Source: Microbacterium sp. 67-17 (lineage in GTDB: Bacteria; Actinomycetota; Actinomycetes; Actinomycetales; Microbacteriaceae). Taken from it: 64,000 bases of DNA. This document shows, piece by piece, positions 37,736-46,549 of the stretch. The DNA lies in assembly GCF_001898325.1 (NCBI RefSeq), contig NZ_MKTR01000014.1:219662-283661 (forward strand), in the 5' to 3' direction. The translations under genes were made by a program, and so were the position numbers. Every line of letters starts with the position of its first letter. Within the stretch, counting starts at the first letter, position 1. The notes beneath the pieces are model-generated. The model did no database searches, was not told the DNA's origin, and was given only the letters and a program-made list of their open reading frames with translations.

Positions 37736-38347
37736 ATGGCTCATAACGGCACGCAACGACGCATGAGTTCTGACGAGCGCCGTGCCGAAATCCTGCTGGC
37801 GGCTCACGCCGTCTTCGGTGCGCGCGGGTACGAGGGAGCGACGACGGACGAGGTAGCTCGCGCCGCTGGCGTCAGTCAGCCCTACGTGGTCAGGTTGTTC
37901 GGCACGAAGGAATCGCTGTTCCTGGCCGTGTTGCATGACGCGGTCGACCAGTTGCTCGACGGATTCCGTGCCGAACTGACCTCGGCCGATGATGAGAGAT
38001 CCGTCCAGGACCGCATGGGTGCGGCGTACCTCGAGCTGCTCCAGGTGCGGGGGCTTCACCAGACGCTCTCGCACGCCTTCCTTCTCGGCGGCCATCCGGT
38101 GATCGGGCCCGCAGCCCGCGAGGGTTTCGTCAGGGTGTGGCGGTTCCTGCGGGACGACGTCGGATTCGACGCCGACACCGCCCAGGCGTTCCTCGCCGAA
38201 GGGATGCTGATCAACACGATGATCGGGTTGCGCCTCATCGACGAGGTCGACGCGGATGACGGCATCCATGAGCTTTTCGACACCTGTTTCCCGACCACGA
38301 TGCGCGCCGTGCAGGATGTCGCTCCGCGCAGCACTGAACCCTGGTGA
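37736..38347 (+). CDS. TetR/AcrR-family transcriptional repressor
   Basis: A regulator of 203 residues. The helix-turn-helix spans about 14-57 (RRAEILLAAHAVFGARGYEG, TTDEVARAAGVSQPYVVRLF, GTKESLF). The C-terminal helices would bind the effector, which cannot be told from sequence. ATG 37736 was chosen because TAACAT lies 7 nt before it and no Shine-Dalgarno exists; ATG 37727 is in frame but abuts the operator. Divergent from the MFS gene, whose promoter holds two dyads; a classic local repressor-exporter pair. Confidence 0.88.
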   Translation: MAHNGTQRRMSSDERRAEILLAAHAVFGARGYEGATTDEVARAAGVSQPYVVRLFGTKESLFLAVLHDAVDQLLDGFRAELTSADDERSVQDRMGAAYLELLQVRGLHQTLSHAFLLGGHPVIGPAAREGFVRVWRFLRDDVGFDADTAQAFLAEGMLINTMIGLRLIDEVDADDGIHELFDTCFPTTMRAVQDVAPRSTEPW

Positions 38348-38399
38348 GCCTCGTCCCGCGTGAGGCGGGGGCCGCGGATGCATGAGTCCGCGCCACCGG

Positions 38400-38405
38400 T
38401 AGGCT
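38400..38405 (+). promoter_or_regulatory. -10 box TAGGCT, predicted leaderless start of guaB3
   Basis: TAGGCT followed by 7 nt and GTG 38413. Confidence 0.45.
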
Positions 38406-38412
38406 GGGGCGC

Positions 38413-39537
38413 GTGACCATGGAGATCGAGATCGGCCGCGCCAAGCGCGCTCGCCGCGCGTACTCGTTCGACGACATCGCCGTCGTCCCCTCGCGCCGCA
38501 CCCGCAATCCCGAGGATGTCTCGACTGCCTGGTCGATCGATGCGTTCCAGTTCGACATCCCCGTGCTCGGCGCTCCGATGGACTCGGTCGTGAGCCCCCG
38601 GACCGCGATCATGCTCGGCCAGCTCGGTGGACTCGGCGTCCTCGACCTCGAGGGACTGTGGACCCGGTATGACGACCCCGAGCCGCTGCTGGCCGAGATC
38701 GCCTCGCTCGATGAGGCGACGGCCACGTGCCGGATGCAGGAGCTGTACTCCGAGCCGATCAAGCCCGAACTCATCCGTGAGCGCCTGCAGCAGATCCGTG
38801 ACGCCGGCGTCACGGTGGCCGGCGCCCTGACTCCGCAGCGCACGCAGCAGTTGTACGAGACCGTCGTCGCGGCCGGCGTGGATCTGTTCGTCATCCGTGG
38901 CACGACGGTGTCGGCCGAGCATGTCTCGAGCGTCGACGAGCCCCTCAACCTCAAGAAGTTCATCTACGACCTCGACGTCCCCGTCATCGTCGGTGGCGCC
39001 GCGACCTACACGGCAGCCCTGCACCTCATGCGTACGGGCGCGGCGGGTGTGCTCGTCGGCTTCGGCGGCGGTGCGGCCTCGACGACGCGCGGCGTGCTCG
39101 GCATCCATGCACCCATGGCCACGGCAGTCGCCGACGTCGCCGGCGCGCGCCGCGACTACCTCGACGAGTCGGGCGGGCGCTACGTCCACGTCATCGCCGA
39201 CGGCGGTGTGGGCACCTCCGGTGACATCGTCAAGGCGCTCGCCATGGGCGCGGATGCCGTCATGCTCGGCGTTGCGCTCTCGCGGGCGACCGACGCGCCG
39301 GGCCGCGGATACCACTGGGGCCCGGAGGCTCATCACTCCAAGCTTCCGCGCGGACGTCGGGTGAAGGTCGACCAGGTGACGAACCTCGAGTCCGTGCTCT
39401 ACGGGCCGGCTCCGGTGGCTGACGGAACCGCGAACCTCATCGGGGCGCTGAAGAAGTCGATGGCAACGACCGGCTACTCCGACCTCAAGGAGTTCCAGCG
39501 CGTCGAGGTCGTCGTCGCGCCGTATACGGGCGGATGA
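38413..39537 (+). CDS. guaB3: GuaB3-family IMP dehydrogenase-related protein
   Basis: A paralogue of GuaB with 374 residues and without CBS domains. MEIEIGRAKRARRAYSFDDI is the family-specific N-terminus (GTG 38413 or ATG 38419 could start it). APMDSVVSP and IADGGVGTSGDIVKALAMGA keep barrel motifs, but the loop that holds the catalytic Cys in GuaB is different here (GTTVSAEHVSS), so IMP dehydrogenase activity of the usual kind is doubtful. Some GuaB3 proteins have been proposed to act as GMP reductase-like enzymes. The stop overlaps surf1 (ATGA). guaA follows two genes later. Confidence 0.92.
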   Translation: MTMEIEIGRAKRARRAYSFDDIAVVPSRRTRNPEDVSTAWSIDAFQFDIPVLGAPMDSVVSPRTAIMLGQLGGLGVLDLEGLWTRYDDPEPLLAEIASLDEATATCRMQELYSEPIKPELIRERLQQIRDAGVTVAGALTPQRTQQLYETVVAAGVDLFVIRGTTVSAEHVSSVDEPLNLKKFIYDLDVPVIVGGAATYTAALHLMRTGAAGVLVGFGGGAASTTRGVLGIHAPMATAVADVAGARRDYLDESGGRYVHVIADGGVGTSGDIVKALAMGADAVMLGVALSRATDAPGRGYHWGPEAHHSKLPRGRRVKVDQVTNLESVLYGPAPVADGTANLIGALKKSMATTGYSDLKEFQRVEVVVAPYTGG

Positions 39538-40376
39538 CAGACCAGACAGTCTTTCCCCCGACCCTGCGGGAGGTCATGCTCCGACCCCGCTGGATCGGCG
39601 TCCTGCTGCTCGCGCTCGTCGTCGCGGGAGTGTTCGCGTGGCTCGGGCAGTGGCAGCTGGGGCGCGCGATCGACACCGATCCGCTCCCACCCGGCGCCAC
39701 CGAGGAGGTCAGGCCGCTCGCCGAGATCGCAGCGCCGGGAGAGTACCTTTCCGAGCCGCTCGTCGGCCAGCGCGTCGAGGTCACGGGCGCGTGGGTTCCC
39801 GAGGATTTCCTCATCGTTTCGTCGCGTTTCAATGATGGCGTCGAAGGGTTCTGGGTTACGGGTCAGCTGCGTATCGCCGATAAGGCGGCACCGACATCCG
39901 TGGCCGTAGCCGTCGGCTGGGCGCCGACGCTCACCGACGCCGAGTCCGCGGCCGAGTCCCTTGAGCAGACCGCTGTCGCGGGAGAGCCCGTGACGATCGT
40001 CGGCCGGTTGATCTCCGATGAGGGGCCGGTGCCGCCGCCGCGCGGCGAGCCGCCCTTCACGATGACGCGGATGTCTCCCGCTGCCCTGCTTGCCCAGTGG
40101 CATGACACCGCAGGTCTTGACGTCTACCGCAGCTACATCGCCTCGCAGTCAGCGCCGGCGGGCCTCGTGGACATCGCTTCACCCGCGCCGGATGGCGGGT
40201 CCACGGTGAACTGGCTCAACATCTTCTACGCGGCCGAGTGGGTGGTCTTCGCCGGGTTCGCGTTCTACTTCTGGTACCGCCTCGCCAAGGACGCGTGGGA
40301 GAAGGAAGTCGAAGAACTCGAGGATGCCGCCGCTGCGGCATCCGGCTCGGGAAGCGCCGGCGCGACCGGCGACTAG
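39534..40376 (+). CDS. SURF1-family cytochrome oxidase assembly protein
   Basis: A membrane protein of 280 residues with a helix near each end (about 20-40 and 220-243) and the SURF1 domain between them outside the membrane. FAWLGQWQLGRA after helix 1 and VTGAWVPEDFLIVSSR, FWVTGQLR and VNWLNIFYAAEWVVFAGFAFYFWYRL (given in part) match the family. It assists assembly of aa3-type cytochrome c oxidase. A Glu/Ala-rich cytoplasmic tail ends it. Overlaps guaB3 by 4 nt. Its TAG stop is also the first half of a -10 box for the next gene. Confidence 0.9.
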   Translation: MTDQTVFPPTLREVMLRPRWIGVLLLALVVAGVFAWLGQWQLGRAIDTDPLPPGATEEVRPLAEIAAPGEYLSEPLVGQRVEVTGAWVPEDFLIVSSRFNDGVEGFWVTGQLRIADKAAPTSVAVAVGWAPTLTDAESAAESLEQTAVAGEPVTIVGRLISDEGPVPPPRGEPPFTMTRMSPAALLAQWHDTAGLDVYRSYIASQSAPAGLVDIASPAPDGGSTVNWLNIFYAAEWVVFAGFAFYFWYRLAKDAWEKEVEELEDAAAAASGSGSAGATGD

Positions 40377-40379
40377 AAT
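40374..40379 (+). promoter_or_regulatory. -10 box TAGAAT, predicted leaderless start of DUF3817 gene
   Basis: TAGAAT, then GGGCCC, then ATG 40386. The first three bases are the SURF1 stop codon. Confidence 0.5.
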
Positions 40380-40385
40380 GGGCCC

Positions 40386-40922
40386 ATGCCCCGCGAGCCG
40401 AAACCGTCGTCTTTTCCGGCCATTCGCGGAGCCCTGACCTTCTACCAGGTCGCTTCGATCATCACCGGTGTCATGCTGCTTCTGCTGCTGGCCGAGATGA
40501 TCCTCAAGTACTCGCCGCTGCACGTCGAGCTGTTCGCCGGCGGCTCCGGAGGCTTCCTCTGGTTTGCGCCGGTGCTGGTCGGCCCCGGATGCGAGTGGTA
40601 TTCGCTCTTCGTTCCGGGCGGGCTCGGCTGCGATCTCGAGTCGGCGGGCGATGGTGTCAACGTGTCGCTGTCGATCCTCGTCGGCCACGGCTGGTTCTAT
40701 GTCGTGTACCTCTTCGCGTGCTTCCGCATCTGGAGCCTCATGCGGTGGCGGTTCGGCCGGTTCATCGCCCTCGCGCTGGGCGGGATCGTCCCGCTCCTGT
40801 CGTTCTTCATGGAGGCCCGGGTCGCGCGCGAGGTCAAGGCGTACCTTGCTGCACGCGAGTCCGAGAGCCACAACCTGGCCGAGCACTCGACGCTGACCCG
40901 CCAGAACCCCACAGTTTCCTGA
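40386..40922 (+). CDS. DUF3817 membrane protein
   Basis: A protein of 178 residues with about four membrane segments: residues 14-39, an external section with two Cys, 99-118 (GHGWFYVVYLFACFRIWSLM) and 123-142. The HGWFYVVYLFACF stretch and FVVARFIALALGGIVPLLSFFMEARV-type end are DUF3817 hallmarks. It is regularly found just before guaA in actinobacteria, as here (42 nt), but its function is unknown. Compared with short DUF3817 proteins an external loop of about 50 residues is added. Confidence 0.88.
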   Translation: MPREPKPSSFPAIRGALTFYQVASIITGVMLLLLLAEMILKYSPLHVELFAGGSGGFLWFAPVLVGPGCEWYSLFVPGGLGCDLESAGDGVNVSLSILVGHGWFYVVYLFACFRIWSLMRWRFGRFIALALGGIVPLLSFFMEARVAREVKAYLAARESESHNLAEHSTLTRQNPTVS

Positions 40923-40964
40923 CCCACGCTCCTGGATCCCAGGGGCGCCGACCGAAAGCATCCG

Positions 40965-42548
40965 GTGACAGAACAGACCGAGACCTCGCAGCGACCCGTC
41001 CTCGTCGTCGACTTCGGCGCGCAGTACGCCCAGCTCATCGCCCGTCGCGTGCGCGAAGCAGGCGTGTACAGCGAGCTGGTCCCGCACACCGCGACCGCGC
41101 AAGAGATCGCCGCGAAGGACCCGATCGGCATCATCCTCTCGGGCGGGCCGTCATCGGTATATGAGCCGGGCGCACCAACCCTCGACCCGGGCGTGTTCGA
41201 CCTGGGCGTGCCGACCCTGGGGATTTGCTACGGCTTCCAGGTCATGGCCCAGGCGCTCGGCGGTGTCGTTGCGAACACCGGCCTACGTGAGTACGGGGCG
41301 ACGGATGCCAGCATCATCCAGGACGAGAACGTGCTGTTCGAGGGCCAGCCCGCCGAGCAGAACGTCTGGATGAGCCACGGCGACCAGGTGTCCGAGGCGC
41401 CCGCCGGGTTCGAGGTGCTCGCCCGCACCGATGCCACCCCGGTCGCTGCGTTCGGGAACGACGACCGTCGCATGTACGGCGTGCAGTGGCATCCCGAGGT
41501 CAAGCACTCCGACCACGGGCAGCGCATCATCGAAAACTTCCTGCACAAGGCTGCGGGCCTTCCCGCGGACTGGAACAGCGGTAACGTCATCGCCGAGCAG
41601 GTCGATCGCATCCGCGCGCAGGTCGGCTCGGGTCGCGTGCTTTCGGCGCTGTCGGGAGGCGTCGACTCCGCCGTCTCGACGGCTCTCGTGCACAAGGCGG
41701 TCGGTGACCAGCTCGTTGCCGTCTTCGTCGATCACGGGCTCCTGCGCAAGGGTGAGCGCGAACAGGTCGAGCAGGACTACGTCGCCTCGACCGGCGTACG
41801 GCTCGTGACCGTCGACGCGCGGGAAACGTTCCTCACGGCGTTGGCCGGTGTCAGCGATCCCGAAGAGAAGCGTAAGATCATCGGCCGCGAGTTCATCCGC
41901 GCCTTCGAGCGGGTGCAGCGCGAACTCGTCGACGAGGCCAAGGCCGACGGCGAGCCCATCCGCTTCCTCGTGCAGGGCACCCTGTACCCGGATGTCGTCG
42001 AGTCCGGTGGTGGCACAGGCACCGCGAACATCAAGAGCCACCACAACGTCGGCGGGCTTCCCGAGGACCTGCAGTTCGAGCTCGTCGAGCCGCTTCGCAC
42101 CCTCTTCAAAGACGAGGTGCGCGCCATCGGGCGTGAGCTGGGGCTTCCCGAGGTCATCGTGGGCCGCCAGCCCTTTCCGGGGCCCGGTCTTGGCATCCGC
42201 ATCGTGGGTGAGGTCACCGCTGACCGCCTCGAGATCCTGCGTGATGCCGACGCCATCGCCCGCGAAGAGTTGACCAAGGCGGGGCTGGACGGCGAGATCT
42301 GGCAGTGCCCGGTCGTCCTCCTCGCCGACGTGCGGTCGGTCGGCGTTCAGGGCGATGGGCGCACGTACGGGCATCCGATCGTGCTGCGCCCCGTCTCGAG
42401 TGAAGACGCGATGACCGCCGACTGGACCCGGCTGCCGTACGACGTGCTCTCGCGGATCTCGAACCGCATCACGAACGAGGTGCGTGAGGTCAACCGTGTC
42501 GTGCTCGATGTCACCTCCAAGCCCCCGGGGACTATCGAGTGGGAGTGA
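40965..42548 (+). CDS. guaA: GMP synthase (glutamine-hydrolysing)
   Basis: Converts XMP to GMP with glutamine and ATP. 527 residues. The N-terminal amidotransferase has its nucleophile in LGICYGFQ (about residues 83-90) and the His/Glu pair in [10 protein letters not shown]. The ATP-pyrophosphatase follows with LSGGVDSAV (about 228-236). [17 protein letters not shown] and KPPGTIEWE, the invariant C-terminus, bind XMP. The GTG start at 40965 has only a weak Shine-Dalgarno (GAAAG). The last 12 nt of the gene are tandemly repeated downstream. Confidence 0.97.
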   Translation: MTEQTETSQRPVLVVDFGAQYAQLIARRVREAGVYSELVPHTATAQEIAAKDPIGIILSGGPSSVYEPGAPTLDPGVFDLGVPTLGICYGFQVMAQALGGVVANTGLREYGATDASIIQDENVLFEGQPAEQNVWMSHGDQVSEAPAGFEVLARTDATPVAAFGNDDRRMYGVQWHPEVKHSDHGQRIIENFLHKAAGLPADWNSGNVIAEQVDRIRAQVGSGRVLSALSGGVDSAVSTALVHKAVGDQLVAVFVDHGLLRKGEREQVEQDYVASTGVRLVTVDARETFLTALAGVSDPEEKRKIIGREFIRAFERVQRELVDEAKADGEPIRFLVQGTLYPDVVESGGGTGTANIKSHHNVGGLPEDLQFELVEPLRTLFKDEVRAIGRELGLPEVIVGRQPFPGPGLGIRIVGEVTADRLEILRDADAIAREELTKAGLDGEIWQCPVVLLADVRSVGVQGDGRTYGHPIVLRPVSSEDAMTADWTRLPYDVLSRISNRITNEVREVNRVVLDVTSKPPGTIEWE

Positions 42549-42693
42549 CGTGGAGCGGCGCTCATACTCGGGCGATGGTGTTGTGTGTCGCTCGACCGCG
42601 TGGCGGGCGAGTGGGAGTGACGTGGAGCGGCGCTCATACTCGGGCGATGGTGCTGTGTGGCACATGACCGCGGGAGCGGGCGAGTGGGAGTAG
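42537..42693 (+). repeat. Tandem duplication of the guaA 3' end
   Basis: Units of 72 and 73 nt (42537-42608, 42609-42681) and a partial third (from 42682) all start GAGTGGGAGT. Units 1 and 2 share GAGCGGCGCTCATACTCGGG and flanks. The guaA stop is in unit 1 and the probable glycosyltransferase start is in unit 3. Confidence 0.88.
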
Positions 42694-44084
42694 CTCCCAC
42701 CGCTGGGGGTGCGTTGCCCGGGGCGCGCTACCTCGTCCTTGCGTCGCGGCTCGTTCCCGATCGCGACGGTGGGTTCACGATCTCGGTGCTCCGGCGGGCG
42801 CTCGATATGGCGGCCGCGGGCGCGGAGATCACGCTCCTGACGGTCGATCCGGGGGAAACCGCCGACCACGACACTCATCGAGCCGAGTGGGTGCGGCGTG
42901 GTCTCCTTGGCAGTGAGGGGAGTCTTCGGAATCTGTTCGATGACGCGCGCTCGGATCCGTCGTGGTTGCGGCGCTCGGCGATTCCGGGGCCGGTGCCGTC
43001 CTCCCCGTGGCCGACGCGGGTCATCACCGACGGCTCGGGCGCGGCGGTGCTCGACGTGCCGGTGGTGAGCGGCGATGCCGCGTGGCATCTGACTGACGCT
43101 CCGGTTCGTATCTACGACGGCGACGGAGACGTGATTGGGTGGCTGCCGGGGTTCGGTGGCCTCTACCGCGCCTGGCTGAACGCTGTCGCAGCCGAATCGG
43201 CGGATGGCGGCGCGGAGCGCGCCCCGGTTATCGTGCTGTGCGAGGCGCGGCAGATCGGCGAGACGCTGGTCGCGTCTGGCGGACCTGCGCTGGATGCCGG
43301 CATCCGTGTGCTGCATACGACGCACGCCTGTCATGTCCTCTCCCCGTTCCAGTGGGACTCGCCGATGGATGCCGCATGGCAGCGGTGGTTCGAGATCGCA
43401 GACCGGTTTGACGGCGTGTTGTGGCTCACGCCTTCGCAGCGCGACGACGTCGAGCGTCGGTTCGGCGGCCGACTGCGGTCGTTCGTCGTGCCGCATCCTG
43501 CGCCGGTCGTGTCGGCGCCGAGCGATCCCGTTGCCGGCCGCATCGTCATCCTGAACTCGCTCATTCCTCGCAAACGCGTCGATCACGTGCTGCGGGCGCT
43601 TCCCGCGATACGTGCCGCGGTCCCCGCCGCGCACCTGTGCGTGTACGGTGACGGCGGGTCGGGTGCGCAGCTGCGCGCTCTGGCGACGGAGCTGGGCGTC
43701 GCCGATGCTGTCGAGTGGCTTGGTCACGTCGCCGATCCGGCGACGCAGGCCTGGGCATCCGCCGACGTTCTCGTGCTCGCGAGCACGAACGAGGGGCAGC
43801 CTCTCGTGATTCTGGAGGCGCTGGCGGCCGGCGTTCCCGTGGTCGCCTACGACATGCCCTACGGGCCCCGCGACACCCTCGCGTACGGTGGAGGGGTGCT
43901 CGTCAGCGATGGCGACATCGACGCCCTCGCCGCGGCGCTCATCGACGTGCTCTCGGACCGTGGCCTCCGTTCGGAGCTTTCAGCCTCGGGACGAGCAGCT
44001 GCGGCGGCGATGGATGCCGCGGCATCCATGCGCGCCCTCGGCGACGCGGTTCGCACTGCCCTGGTCGACCCCGTCAGCAGCTGA
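42684..44084 (+). CDS. GT4-type glycosyltransferase
   Basis: A cytoplasmic or membrane-associated sugar transferase of 466 residues with a GT-B fold. The N-terminal half (ASRLVPDRDGGFTISVLRRA; HTTHACHVLSPFQWDSP) binds acceptor. The C-terminal half has NSLIPRKRVDHVLRA, LCVYGDGGSGAQLRAL and LASTNEGQPLVILEALAAGVPVVAYD (the E-x7-E-like donor site; given as SNEGQPLVILEA in part). It resembles poly(glycerol-phosphate) glucosyltransferases of teichoic-acid pathways. GTG 42684 with GGGAG upstream is preferred over GTG 42657; both lie in the tandem repeat. It is not clearly in an operon with guaA. Confidence 0.82.
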   Translation: MGVAPTAGGALPGARYLVLASRLVPDRDGGFTISVLRRALDMAAAGAEITLLTVDPGETADHDTHRAEWVRRGLLGSEGSLRNLFDDARSDPSWLRRSAIPGPVPSSPWPTRVITDGSGAAVLDVPVVSGDAAWHLTDAPVRIYDGDGDVIGWLPGFGGLYRAWLNAVAAESADGGAERAPVIVLCEARQIGETLVASGGPALDAGIRVLHTTHACHVLSPFQWDSPMDAAWQRWFEIADRFDGVLWLTPSQRDDVERRFGGRLRSFVVPHPAPVVSAPSDPVAGRIVILNSLIPRKRVDHVLRALPAIRAAVPAAHLCVYGDGGSGAQLRALATELGVADAVEWLGHVADPATQAWASADVLVLASTNEGQPLVILEALAAGVPVVAYDMPYGPRDTLAYGGGVLVSDGDIDALAAALIDVLSDRGLRSELSASGRAAAAAMDAAASMRALGDAVRTALVDPVSS

Positions 44085-44208
44085 CCCCTAGCGCCGCCGG
44101 ATGCTCGAGTCGCAACGGCGCACAGGATGTCCGACGCGCCGGGCGTCTTGGGTGTGCGCACGGCGTGTCGGGTAGCGGATGCGCCGTTGCGACAGGGGTG
44201 AGGGGTCA
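44082..44208. repeat. Nested inverted repeat at the glycosyltransferase 3' end
   Basis: Inner arms GTCGCAACGGCGCA (44109-44122) and TGCGCCGTTGCGAC (44180-44193) are perfect; outer arms TGACCCCT (44082-44089) and AGGGGTCA (44201-44208) include the stop codon. It shares GTCGCAAC with element A. Confidence 0.7.
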
Positions 44209-44250
44209 GGCGCGCGCCGGATGCGGGGCGCGGGCGGTGCGACGAATGCG

Positions 44251-44287
44251 GAAGGGCCGCCCGACTCCGAGGAGTGGGCGGCCCTTC
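44251..44287. terminator. Bidirectional terminator between glycosyltransferase and BI-1 genes
   Basis: GAAGGGCCGCCC and GGGCGGCCCTTC pair around a small ACTC/GAGT inner stem; both flanking genes converge on it. Confidence 0.82.
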
Positions 44288-44301
44288 TGTAGATCGGTGC
44301 G

Positions 44302-45216
44302 TCAGTTGCTGCCGCGCAGGATCGCGAGGATTCGCAGGATCTCGACGTACAGCCACACGACAGTGACCATGATGCCGAAGGCGCCGAGCCAGGCGTACTG
44401 GCGGGGGGCGCCGTTACGCACACCCTGCTGGATCGAGTCGAAGTCGAGCACCAGCGAGTACGCCGCCATTATGACCACGAAGACACCGATGATCAGTCCG
44501 AGTGGGATTCCGAAGACCTGCTGACTCAGCAGACCGAATGCGCCACCGGCGATCGGGACATTGAAGATCATCAGCATGACGTTGATGAGCGAGAAGACGA
44601 GGTAACCGATCATCGCGATCATGAAGACCTTCGTCGCCTTCTTGGAGGCGCGCACCTTGCCGCTTGCGAACAGGGCCAGGGTGACGCCGACGACAGCGAC
44701 GGTCGCGAGCGTTGCCTGGATGACGATGCCGGGCCAGATGAACTCGAAGAAGGCCGAGATCGCGCCGATGAACAGGCCCTCGAAGGCCGCGTAGCCCCAG
44801 ATGAGAGCCGGGCGGATCTTCTTACGTGACGTGAAGATCACGACCATCGCAAGCACGAATCCGCCGAGTGCACCAATGATCCACGGCGCCATCGTCGGGC
44901 TCGGGTTCGCCGCGGTAACCGGGGCCATCGTCCACAGCCACCCAGCGACAGCCGTCACCAGCAGGATCGCGAACAGGCCGATCGTCTTGATGACGGTGTC
45001 TTCGACAGTCATCCGCCCGGTCTCGATCGCGCCGGCCGACGGCGCTGCGTAGGCACCCTCCAGCTGGGCGTTGACCGCGGCGTCCGTTGCTGCAGCCGGG
45101 GGCGCGTACTTCGTCTGCGCCCCGGAGCCGGTCTGGCCGCTCGTCGGGAAAGCGCGGCCCGCGCCCTGCTCCTGGAACGCGGGGTTGTTGAATGCGGGGT
45201 TGTTTCCAGCCGCCAC
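44302..45216 (-). CDS. Bax inhibitor-1/YccA-family membrane protein
   Basis: A protein of 304 residues. The first about 65 are hydrophilic (AAGNNPAFNNPAF, Gln/Gly/Ala-rich). Seven membrane segments follow from about residue 78. FEFIWPGIVIQATLATVAVVG and LVLDFDSIQQGVRNGAPRQYAW (cited in part) are the BI-1 signatures; the paired Asp residues of DFDSI are the pH-sensing pair in related channels. GTG 45216 with GGAG 9 nt upstream is preferred over TTG 45231. Related proteins leak Ca2+; the function here is unproven. Monocistronic. Confidence 0.9.
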   Translation of the reverse strand: MAAGNNPAFNNPAFQEQGAGRAFPTSGQTGSGAQTKYAPPAAATDAAVNAQLEGAYAAPSAGAIETGRMTVEDTVIKTIGLFAILLVTAVAGWLWTMAPVTAANPSPTMAPWIIGALGGFVLAMVVIFTSRKKIRPALIWGYAAFEGLFIGAISAFFEFIWPGIVIQATLATVAVVGVTLALFASGKVRASKKATKVFMIAMIGYLVFSLINVMLMIFNVPIAGGAFGLLSQQVFGIPLGLIIGVFVVIMAAYSLVLDFDSIQQGVRNGAPRQYAWLGAFGIMVTVVWLYVEILRILAILRGSN

Positions 45217-45324
45217 GAGTTCACACTCCAAAGTTCGTGAAAAACAGCCGTCTGCTGTTGATCAAGGCTATCGGACGGGGGCACCTGAATGACCCGTGGC
45301 CGCTGTGAAGCCGCCATGAACGGC

Positions 45325-45330
45325 TAGCCT
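45325..45330 (+). promoter_or_regulatory. -10 box TAGCCT, predicted leaderless start of gdpD-like gene
   Basis: TAGCCT, then GAGCGC, then GTG 45337. Confidence 0.5.
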
Positions 45331-45336
45331 GAGCGC

Positions 45337-46323
45337 GTGAGCAGGCCCCTCATCATCGGCCACCGCGGTGCGCCCGGCTACCGTCCCGAACACACGCGCA
45401 GCTCGTACGAGCTCGCGATCCAGATGGGGGTGGACGCCGTCGAGCCCGACCTCGTCGTCTCCCGGGACGGGGTTCTCGTCATCCGTCATGAGAACGAACT
45501 GTCAACCACGACGGATGTCGCAGACCGTCCCGAGTTCGCCGGCCGGCGCACGATCAAGCGGATCGACGGGCTCGACCACTCGGGGTGGTTTGCCGAGGAC
45601 TTCACCTGGGATGAGCTCGCGACCCTCCGCTGCCGGGAGCGGATTCCGGGCATCCGCCCGGGGAGTGCTGCCTTCGACGACCAGGAACCGCCGCTGCGGC
45701 TTCGGGACCTGCTCGCGCTGCTGGATGACCATCGCGCGGGTGGGCGTGAGGTCATCCCCGTCATCGAGATCAAGCACGCCGCCTACTTCGCGTCGCTCGG
45801 TCACGATATGGCGCGCCTTGTCGAGTCCGAGCTGGCAGCGAGCGGGTGGAACGAACGCCGCGTGGTCATCGAGTCGTTCGAACTGGCCATCCTTCGCCAC
45901 CTGCGCGAGCGGGGCACGAGCGCTGAGCTGGTGTTCTTGATCGACGCCGACGGCATCCCTGCCGATCAACTCTCTGACCCGACCGCGCGAACCTACGCCG
46001 ACTGGATGACGCCCGACGGACTGGACATCCTCGCCACCGAGGTCGACGGGATCAGCCCCGACAAGATGATCATCCTTGCCCCGGATGCCGAGGGCCGCGC
46101 AACCGGTCCGGCGCCGCTGGTCGACCGGGCGCATGCACGGGGGCTCGCCGTCTTCACGTGGACGTGTCGGCCCGAGAACGCGTTTCTTCTTCCCGAGTAT
46201 CAGACGGGCACTCTCGCGGAGTACGGCGATTGGCGAGGCGAGTGGGCGGTGCTGCAGAGGGCCGGTCTCGACGGCGTTTTCGTCGACCACGCCGACCTTG
46301 GCGTCGAGGTCTTCGGCGTCTAG
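45337..46323 (+). CDS. Glycerophosphodiester phosphodiesterase family protein
   Basis: Hydrolyses glycerophosphodiesters to glycerol-3-phosphate and alcohol. 328 residues, no signal peptide, so cytoplasmic. IIGHRGAPGYRPEHTRSSYE (residues 5-24) is the GDPD signature with the catalytic His and Arg; GVDAVEPDLVVSRDGVLVIRHEN (in part VEPDLVVSRDG) provides Glu/Asp metal ligands and the second His. VIEIKHA and VFTWTCRPENAF are conserved later. An insertion of about 60 residues after the HEN motif (REGDD-like loop near 75-130) is typical of the longer actinobacterial group. Confidence 0.92.
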   Translation: MSRPLIIGHRGAPGYRPEHTRSSYELAIQMGVDAVEPDLVVSRDGVLVIRHENELSTTTDVADRPEFAGRRTIKRIDGLDHSGWFAEDFTWDELATLRCRERIPGIRPGSAAFDDQEPPLRLRDLLALLDDHRAGGREVIPVIEIKHAAYFASLGHDMARLVESELAASGWNERRVVIESFELAILRHLRERGTSAELVFLIDADGIPADQLSDPTARTYADWMTPDGLDILATEVDGISPDKMIILAPDAEGRATGPAPLVDRAHARGLAVFTWTCRPENAFLLPEYQTGTLAEYGDWRGEWAVLQRAGLDGVFVDHADLGVEVFGV

Positions 46324-46549
46324 GCCGTCGGTGAGGGTGTAGACGCCACGAGCGATGCGCGGGGGCCTCGGCCCCGCCATGGCCGTGATCGCGGCGCCGC
46401 TCGCTCTGGCGCGTGCGAGGGCAATCCCGAGCTGGCCCGGCGTGCTCGCTCCAGGACTCCCGCGGGTCTGCTCGAAGCCAACGACCCCCTGTCCAATGCT
46501 TGACAGACGGCGCCGGGTAAGCGAATCTTTGTGGCAGGGGTGACCTGAG

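Noticed and set aside
41283-43727. Minus-strand open frame of over 800 codons opposite guaA and the glycosyltransferase
   Set aside because: It is antisense to invariant guaA motifs and includes the tandem repeat; no family resemblance.
46324-46549. Minus-strand frame (TPGQLGIALARARASG) before the histidine kinase
   Set aside because: It runs on antisense through the phosphodiesterase gene and has no defined start; I see only a possible promoter here.
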